A stretch of 13,589 nucleotides of DNA from Tardiphaga sp. (lineage in GTDB: Bacteria; Pseudomonadota; Alphaproteobacteria; Rhizobiales; Xanthobacteraceae): contig JACMOT010000365.1 in assembly GCA_014377915.1 (NCBI GenBank), positions 1 through 13,589 of the forward strand. Reading direction: 5' to 3'. Positions 8,745 to 13,589 of this stretch are shown here, one piece after another; position 1 is the stretch's first letter, and each line of letters begins with the position of its first letter. Below the pieces are notes generated by a model that had not been told where the DNA came from, made no database searches, and saw nothing but the letters and a program-made list of their open reading frames with translations. The position numbers and the translations under genes are program-made.

Positions 8745-9329
8745 ATGAATTCGATCGTGCGTAACCTCCAGGTTGATCGCGACGTCGCCCCCGCTGAATT
8801 CCGTGGCGCCATGCGCTCATTGGCCGGCGGCGTCAGCGTCATCACCGTCGGCCGTGGCAAGGACATCACCGGCATGACGGTGACCTCGGTATCGTCGCTG
8901 TCGGTCGAGCCGCCGACCCTGATCGTCAGCGTCAACCGGCAGTCCTCGTCCTGGCCGCTGCTGCAGCGCTACGGCGCCTTTGGCGTCAACATCCTGACCG
9001 CCGATCAACTCGACATCGCCGAACGGTTTTCCGGCAAGGACGGGTTGAAGGGCGCGGCGCGGTTTGCCGGCGCGCAATGGGTGACCCGCGCCACAGGCGT
9101 CCCCCTGCTGGTCGGCGGGCTGGCGGCGATCGATTGCGAGGTCGAGGAAGTGATCGAGCGGCATTCCCATGCCATCGTCATCGGCCGCGTCCGCGACGTC
9201 ATCACCGCGGTGCCGCGCACAGCGCTGACCTATTGGGACGGCCAATATGTCGCGATCGACCAGAACGAGGATGCGCTGAAGCTGGCGGAAGTCAGCCTCC
9301 CCAGCCCGCGCGGGCTTCGGGAAATTTGA
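8745..9329 (+). CDS. Flavin reductase-like protein, likely FMNH2 supplier to SsuD
   Basis: The 194-residue protein matches the flavin reductase-like domain of the HpaC / DIM6-NTAB type: FRGAMRSLAGGVSVITVG near the N-terminus, GMTVTSVSSLSVEPPTLIVS (flavin-binding region, about residues 43-62), FGVNILTADQLDIAERFSG (about 79-97) and a C-terminal LTYWDGQYVAI. Members use NAD(P)H to reduce FMN or FAD and pass it to a partner monooxygenase. As the fourth gene of the ssuDCB operon, 7 nt after the ssuB stop, it most likely supplies FMNH2 to SsuD. It therefore takes the place of E. coli SsuE, which belongs to the flavodoxin-like NADPH-dependent FMN reductases, a different fold. The ATG at 8745 has GAGG at 8736-8739. 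Flavin and pyridine-nucleotide preference cannot be read from sequence. The end of the gene contains a perfect 14-bp palindrome (9303-9316). Confidence 0.9.
   Translation: MNSIVRNLQVDRDVAPAEFRGAMRSLAGGVSVITVGRGKDITGMTVTSVSSLSVEPPTLIVSVNRQSSSWPLLQRYGAFGVNILTADQLDIAERFSGKDGLKGAARFAGAQWVTRATGVPLLVGGLAAIDCEVEEVIERHSHAIVIGRVRDVITAVPRTALTYWDGQYVAIDQNEDALKLAEVSLPSPRGLREI
9303..9316. repeat. Perfect 14-bp palindrome inside the 3' end of the flavin reductase gene
   Basis: AGCCCGCGCGGGCT is a self-complementary 14-mer with no central spacer, about 10 nt before the stop codon, followed by TCGGGAAATTTGATGG. Being coding (Ser-Pro-Arg-Gly-Leu) and GC-rich, it could be chance, but its place just before the stop and 24 nt before a second, larger hairpin suggests a combined 3' structure. 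Confidence 0.5.
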
Positions 9330-9339
9330 TGGTGCTTGT

Positions 9340-9382
9340 CATTCCGCGGGCGCGTTCGCCTGGCGCGCCCGCGCCCGGAATG
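9340..9382. terminator. Strong bulged hairpin between convergent genes (REP-like; possible bidirectional terminator)
   Basis: The arms are CATTCCGCGGGCGCG (9340-9354) and CGCGCCCGCGCCCGGAATG (9364-9382). They give a 9-bp GC stem (GCGGGCGCG/CGCGCCCGC) on a 9-nt loop, then a 4-nt bulge in the right arm, then a 6-bp CATTCC/GGAATG base stem. It fills most of the 58-nt gap between the ssu operon and the cyclase gene, whose transcripts run into each other, so a role in stopping both is plausible. No T-tract follows on either strand. From memory, CATTCCGGG...CCCGGAATG palindromes are frequent between genes in Bradyrhizobium and Rhodopseudomonas. Confidence 0.6.
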
Positions 9383-9387
9383 GCCGG

Positions 9388-11613
9388 CTACTTCGTCAAT
9401 AGCGCGTAGGCCCCGTTCCACTCTGCCGGCGGCGGATTGAGCTGATAGGCTCGTAGCCGCTTCTCATACAGGTCGTATAATAGCCGCAGCAGATGACCGA
9501 CGTCAGAGCTGCGGCCGCGTTCGATCGCGAACAGGGCACCCTCCCAGTCGCGGCTACGATAGCAGGCCAGCATTTCGATGGTCAGATTGCGGAGCAGCTG
9601 AAAGCTTTCCGACGTCGCCATCTCCTGGCGCCCGGCGATCGCATAAATTACTTCCGGCTCGGTCTTGCCCTTCACCATGATGAAGTCGAGTTCGAGGATC
9701 GCAAATCTGCTCTTCGCCGCCAGCGCGGTCTTGGAGCCGACGATGATCGGAAATCCGTATTCCTTCGACTGCCCTTCCAGCCGGGACGCCAGGTTGACGC
9801 TGTCGCCGAGCACCGAATAGTCGAACCGCAGGTCGGATCCCATATTGCCGACCACGCAAGTGCCAGTGTTGAGGCCGACGCCGACCTGGATCGGGAGGTA
9901 GACGTGGCCGCCCTGAGCCGCCTCGGTCTCGCGGACCTTGTTCAGCGCCTCGATGCGTTCCAGCATGTCGAGCGCGGCGTCGCAGGCATTGACCTGGTGG
10001 TGGGGATCGTCGAGCGGCGCGTTCCAGAACGCCATGATGGCGTCGCCCATATATTTGTCGATGGTGCCGTCGCGGTCGAGGATCGCATTGGTCAGCGGCG
10101 TCAGGAAGCGGTTCATCAACGTGGTCAGGCCATGTGGGTCGTGCCGGTAGGATTCCGCGATCGAGGTGAAACCGCGCACGTCGGAGAACATGATGGTCAT
10201 CTCGCGTTCCTCGCCGCCCAGCACCAGTTTTTCCGGCGACTGCGCCAGTTGCTCGACCAGCGCCGGCGACAGATACTGGCTGAAGGCGGAGCGGATGCGG
10301 CGGCGCTGTCGCTGCTCGCGCACGAAATTGCTGAAGATCAGGCTGAGATAGATCAGCGTGGTCGACAGCAACGGATAGGTGAAGTCGATCAGCAGCCGGT
10401 GCCGCGTGTAAAAATACCAGGACGTGCCGGTCAGCAAGGCTGCGAACAGCGCGCCGACCGCGACCAGCGTGATCGGCCCGAACATCGGCGCCAGCCAGAT
10501 CACGGCGATGCCGAGCAGCAGCGCAGCGCACAGCTCGGCGCCGATCGCATAATTCGGCTGCGACAGCACCGTACGCGTCAGCACGCTCTCCAGCACCTGC
10601 GCATGCACCTCGACACCCGGCATCACCGGATCGAGCGGCGTCGTCTTGGTATCGAGCAGACCAACCGACGAGGTCCCGATCAGGACCAGCCGGCCGGCGA
10701 TCTTTTCAGGCGATACCGTGCCATCCAGGACGTCCGCGGCCGATACGTAGATTCCAGGATCGCTTTTCGCGAAATGCACCCATAGCTGGCCGTTACGGTC
10801 GGTCGGGATCTCGAAGCCCCTTACGCCCACGCTCCTGATGCCGGCGCGGTCGGACTTGATCAGGATGGTGTCGGAGCCGCTCGCCACCCGCAGCATCTCG
10901 AAGCTCAGCGACGGCACGATATTGTCCTGCGCCTGCATCATCATCGGCACGCGGCGGACGATGCCGTCGCGCTCGTTGCGGATGCTGAACAAGCCGCGGC
11001 CGGCGGCGGCACGTTCCAGTTCTGGCACGTTGCGCAGTAGCCCGGGAAAATTCACGAGATAAGGCTGCGGGTCGCCGCCGAGCATCGCCAGTCCGGTCGA
11101 GGGCTGCGACCGGTCGGGCGCGGCCGTGACGCTCGACATTCCGGATTGGCCGAGCACCACGCGGGAGCGCCGGATCGCCTCCGCCAGCACCTGGTCATTG
11201 CTGGGCAGGGCGCGCAGCTTGTCGCGGGTGTCATCGTCCAGCCCGGCAATGGCATCGGCGGCATTGGCCGGACTGGTGCGGTCGGATTCCGGAAACGCGA
11301 TGTCGAAACCGATTACCACGGCTCTCAGCCGGGTCAGTTGAGTGACCAGATCGGCGATGCGGGTCCGCGGCCATGGAAATTGGCCGATTTTCCGGAGACT
11401 GGCCTCGTCGATATCGACGATTACCACCGGCCGCGCGGTCTTCACGCGCGGCTCGATCGCCTGATAGGTGTCGAAGGTGCGCACCCGCAGCTCCTCCAGC
11501 GCCGGCAGTTCGGCCATCCGCAGCAGCGCCAGACCCAGCAGCAAGCCGATGCACAGCACGCGGGCAAGCCCGAACCGCCGCGCCAGCCGCTTTACTCGCT
11601 TGATCAGGATCAT
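9388..11613 (-). CDS. CHASE2-domain membrane adenylate/guanylate cyclase (class III)
   Basis: The 741-residue membrane sensor cyclase has an N-terminal membrane segment (about 17-34), an extracytoplasmic CHASE2 sensor (about 40-345, with VVIVDIDEASLRKIGQFPWPR and GLLDTKTTPLDPVMPGVEVHA), three membrane segments (about 355-375, 380-400, 410-430), a class III cyclase domain (about 468-660) and a helical C-terminal tail. Catalytic residues are present: metal-binding Asp478 (FSDVRGF) and Asp524 (KYMGD), base-contacting Lys520, and the transition-state pair Asn607/Arg611 (SVNLASRLE). The second base-contacting position, seven before Asn607, is Ser600 (YSVLGD) instead of Asp or Thr, pointing to the class IIIb-like branch. 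cAMP is the expected product; cGMP cannot be excluded. The ligand of CHASE2 is unknown. It starts 25 nt after the HlyD-type gene on the same strand, so is probably the third gene of the secretion operon. The ribosome site before ATG 11613-11611 is weak. Confidence 0.95.
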   Translation of the reverse strand: MILIKRVKRLARRFGLARVLCIGLLLGLALLRMAELPALEELRVRTFDTYQAIEPRVKTARPVVIVDIDEASLRKIGQFPWPRTRIADLVTQLTRLRAVVIGFDIAFPESDRTSPANAADAIAGLDDDTRDKLRALPSNDQVLAEAIRRSRVVLGQSGMSSVTAAPDRSQPSTGLAMLGGDPQPYLVNFPGLLRNVPELERAAAGRGLFSIRNERDGIVRRVPMMMQAQDNIVPSLSFEMLRVASGSDTILIKSDRAGIRSVGVRGFEIPTDRNGQLWVHFAKSDPGIYVSAADVLDGTVSPEKIAGRLVLIGTSSVGLLDTKTTPLDPVMPGVEVHAQVLESVLTRTVLSQPNYAIGAELCAALLLGIAVIWLAPMFGPITLVAVGALFAALLTGTSWYFYTRHRLLIDFTYPLLSTTLIYLSLIFSNFVREQRQRRRIRSAFSQYLSPALVEQLAQSPEKLVLGGEEREMTIMFSDVRGFTSIAESYRHDPHGLTTLMNRFLTPLTNAILDRDGTIDKYMGDAIMAFWNAPLDDPHHQVNACDAALDMLERIEALNKVRETEAAQGGHVYLPIQVGVGLNTGTCVVGNMGSDLRFDYSVLGDSVNLASRLEGQSKEYGFPIIVGSKTALAAKSRFAILELDFIMVKGKTEPEVIYAIAGRQEMATSESFQLLRNLTIEMLACYRSRDWEGALFAIERGRSSDVGHLLRLLYDLYEKRLRAYQLNPPPAEWNGAYALLTK

Positions 11614-11638
11614 ATCCGCATCGGGTCTGGTCGGCCGG

Positions 11639-12949
11639 TCACTTCTCGCGGAATGCGCGCATCAACTGGTCGTTCAGTGGCTTGGCGAGGTAGGCCAGCA
11701 TGGTGCGGTCGCCGGTCTGTACGAACGCTTCCACCGGCATGCCGGGAATCAGGCGAACGTCGCCGAGCCTGGCAATCTCCGACGGCGGCATCGAGATCCG
11801 GATCGTATAGTAGCTCTGTCCGGTGCGCTGGTCCGTGGTGGTGTCCGGAGATACCCGGCTGACGACGCCGTTCAATTCCGGCGTGGTGCGCTGGTTGAAG
11901 GCCGACAGCCGCAGCAGCGTCTTCTGGCCGATCGCGAGCTTGTCGATATCCTGTGGATTGACGCGGGCTTCCACCGACAGGCTGTCGGTCTGCGGCACGA
12001 TCAGCATGATGGCGTCACCGGCCGTGATGACGCCGCCGATGGTGTGTACCGTGGATTGCAGCACCATGCCGTCCTGCGGCGCGCGGATGTCGATGCGGCG
12101 CAGCTGGTCCTCGGCGGTGACCTTGCGCTCGACGAATTCGCCGATCTTGTCATTGGTCTCGCGCAGGTCCTTGGAGACTTCGCTGACCAGATCCTTGTCG
12201 ATCTGGATGATCTGCAATTCGGTCTCGGTGATCTTGCCCTTGGCCTGAGCGCGGGCGGCGATGAACTGCGCGCGCTCGCCGGCCAGCCGCGCGGCATCGC
12301 GCTCCAGCACCGTCAGCCGCGAGATCTGCACCAGTTGCTGGTCGTACAGGCCGCGGACGCCGACCAACTCTTTCTCCACCAGCGCGATCTCGCGGGTCTT
12401 GGCTGCTTCCTGCGCGGTCAGGCCGCCAATTTCCTCGTTGAGCTGGGCAATGCGCTCGCGCAGCTGCGCCTTCTGGCCAATGCGGCCGGAGGAACGCACG
12501 CTGAACAGCTTGCTTTCGCTGCTGATCACGTTTTTCACGTCGTCATCGGCGACATGCCGCAGCAGTACCGCGGGGAAGCTGATCTGGTCGGTGCCGCGCT
12601 GCTCGGCCTCCAGCCTCGCGGCCCGGGCCCACAGCCCGTTGAGATTCTTGGTGACGATGGCCAGACCCGCTTTGGTCACGGTGTCGTCGAGCCGCACCAC
12701 GACGTCGCCGGCCTTGACCACATCGCCGTCGCGGGCGCGCAACTCGCCGACCACGCCGCCGGTCGGGTGCTGTACCTTCTTGACGTTGGAATCGACCACC
12801 ACCGATCCCGGCGCGATCAGCGCGCCGGAGATCTGCGCGGTGGAGGCCCAGCCGCCGAGACCGCCGGCGAGGATCGCGACGACGGCAAGCCCGATGATCA
12901 AATGGGTGCGGATCGAACGGCGCGCGGCGGTGGGCGACGCGATCATCAT
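11639..12949 (-). CDS. HlyD-family type I secretion membrane fusion protein
   Basis: This 436-residue periplasmic adaptor would link an inner-membrane exporter ATPase to a TolC-type outer-membrane channel. It has a short cytoplasmic N-terminus, one membrane segment (about 17-36), and two lipoyl half-motifs, at 59-89 (VQHPTGGVVGELRARDGDVV) and 288-320 (IRAPQDGMVLQS, GGVITAGDAIML). These flank a long coiled-coil hairpin (about 100-285, rich in Glu, Arg, Ala and Leu). A beta-barrel region follows, then the C-terminal family signature near 401-425 (IPGMPVEAFVQTGDRT, AYLAKPL). Length is normal for PrtE/HlyD-type adaptors of the PrtDEF subfamily. Its ATG overlaps the TGA of the upstream ABC gene in ATGA (12949-12946), implying translational coupling; an adjacent second ATG (12946-12944) is an alternative start. 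The cyclase gene follows after 25 nt. No outer-membrane partner is in the window. Confidence 0.95.
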   Translation of the reverse strand: MMIASPTAARRSIRTHLIIGLAVVAILAGGLGGWASTAQISGALIAPGSVVVDSNVKKVQHPTGGVVGELRARDGDVVKAGDVVVRLDDTVTKAGLAIVTKNLNGLWARAARLEAEQRGTDQISFPAVLLRHVADDDVKNVISSESKLFSVRSSGRIGQKAQLRERIAQLNEEIGGLTAQEAAKTREIALVEKELVGVRGLYDQQLVQISRLTVLERDAARLAGERAQFIAARAQAKGKITETELQIIQIDKDLVSEVSKDLRETNDKIGEFVERKVTAEDQLRRIDIRAPQDGMVLQSTVHTIGGVITAGDAIMLIVPQTDSLSVEARVNPQDIDKLAIGQKTLLRLSAFNQRTTPELNGVVSRVSPDTTTDQRTGQSYYTIRISMPPSEIARLGDVRLIPGMPVEAFVQTGDRTMLAYLAKPLNDQLMRAFREK

Positions 12950-13589
12950 GGCTTTGAAACTCCGCCGTCGGACACGATTTTGATTGGCGCCGCGGCGGGG
13001 CGTTGCAGCACCTGTGCCAGCACGGTCTCCTTCGGGCCGAATGCCTGCATGCGGCCGTCCTTCAGCACCAGCAGCATGTCGACGCCCTCGATGCCGATCG
13101 GGCGGTGCGCCACCACGATGACGATGGCACCGCGGGCACGCGCCACGCGCACCGCGCGGGTCAGCGCCTCGTCGCCCTCGGTGTCGAGGTTGGAATTGGG
13201 CTCGTCGAGCACGATCAGGAACGGGTCGCCATACAGCGCGCGGGCCAGCGCGATGCGCTGTGCCTGGCCGGCGGAGAGCACACCGCCATGCTCACCGATC
13301 TCGGTATCGTAGCCGTCGCGCATGGTGACGATCTACTCGTGCACCCCGGCCTGCGGCGCGGCGGCGATGACGCCGTCGGATTTAGCCTCTGGATCGAAGC
13401 GGCAGATATTTTGCGCGATCGAACCGGCAAACAGCTCTACGTCCTGCGGCAGATAGCCGATATGGCGGCCGAGACCGTCGGACGACCATTGCTCCAGGCG
13501 GGCCGCATCGAGCGGGACATGGCCGCGCACCGGCCGCCACACGCCGACCAACGCGCGCAGCAGCGACGACTTGCCGGAGCCGGACGGGC
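12946..13589 (-). pseudogene. Type I secretion ABC transporter ATPase, C-terminal part, interrupted by in-frame TAG (cut by right edge)
   Basis: The reading frame encodes the nucleotide-binding domain of a PrtD-type exporter (permease-ATPase). In order from the right edge: Walker A PSGSGKSS (13587-13564), LRALVGVWRPVRG, the Q-loop region IGYLPQDVELFAGSIAQNI and AGVHE. Then comes a TAG stop (13335-13333), after which the same frame resumes with IVTMRDGYDTEIGEHG, signature LSAGQAQRIALARALYG, Walker B LIVLDEPNSNLD and switch His in VVAHRP, ending at TGA 12948-12946. The family reads smoothly across this point (VHE, hydrophobic residue, I, then GYDT), so the stop replaces one sense codon and there is no frameshift. 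Restart at ATG 13323 lacks a ribosome site and would give a fragment without Walker A. The transmembrane half lies outside the window. As read, the ATPase is inactive; a base-call error or suppression is possible. The downstream HlyD gene is intact and overlaps the stop. Confidence 0.85.

Noticed and set aside
9493..10785. 430-codon plus-strand open frame opposite the cyclase domain
   Set aside because: It mirrors the cyclase gene codon for codon, is rich in Arg, His, Gln and Asp, and shows no family motif.
12946..13323. A separate 125-residue gene starting at ATG 13323
   Set aside because: It is the distal half of the ABC ATPase domain in the same frame as the proximal half; no ribosome site precedes the ATG and a domain without Walker A would not work alone.

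Overview
The window is GC-rich (low-to-mid 60s % by eye). Its gene set and its intergenic palindromes suggest an alphaproteobacterium of the Bradyrhizobium / Rhodopseudomonas / Nitrobacter group. That placement is inferred from protein style and repeat type; no 16S or other marker was compared. Most of the window is ordinary chromosomal coding sequence. There are no tRNA or rRNA genes, CRISPR arrays, insertion sequences or phage genes.

Layout. (1) 1-1367, plus strand: the C-terminal part of gyrB, cut by the left edge. (2) 1368-1592: a noncoding gap holding a worn, long imperfect palindrome between convergent genes. (3) 1593-5421, minus strand, read from high to low coordinates: a PAS-GGDEF-EAL cyclic-di-GMP protein, a YccF-type small membrane protein, an orphan Bug-type periplasmic binding protein and a small NTF2-like protein. 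The last two sit 57 nt apart and look like an operon. (4) 5422-5901: a 480-nt divergent intergenic region with hairpins and no convincing gene. (5) 5902-9329, plus strand: a tight sulfonate-sulfur operon, ssuD-ssuC-ssuB followed by a flavin reductase. (6) 9330-9387: a strong hairpin between convergent genes. (7) 9388-13589, minus strand: a type I secretion ABC transporter (cut by the right edge), its HlyD-type adaptor overlapping it by ATGA, and a CHASE2-adenylate cyclase 25 nt further on.

How the genes work together. The ssu operon would import alkanesulfonates (SsuB/SsuC), reduce FMN (flavin reductase) and use FMNH2 plus O2 to release sulfite (SsuD). It lacks both an adjacent substrate-binding protein (SsuA) and a classical SsuE; a reductase of another family takes the SsuE place. 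The minus-strand right-hand operon joins an inner-membrane export pair to a membrane cAMP-producing sensor. The outer-membrane partner and the cargo are not in the window.

The most notable anomaly is an in-frame TAG at 13333-13335. It splits the ABC transporter's nucleotide-binding domain between the Walker A/Q-loop part and the signature/Walker B part, so as read the exporter ATPase is broken (a pseudogene, a recent mutation or a base-call error). I found no wholly new biological system. The best candidates for a second look are that lesion, the secretion-cyclase gene linkage, the SsuA-less sulfonate operon and the intergenic palindromes.
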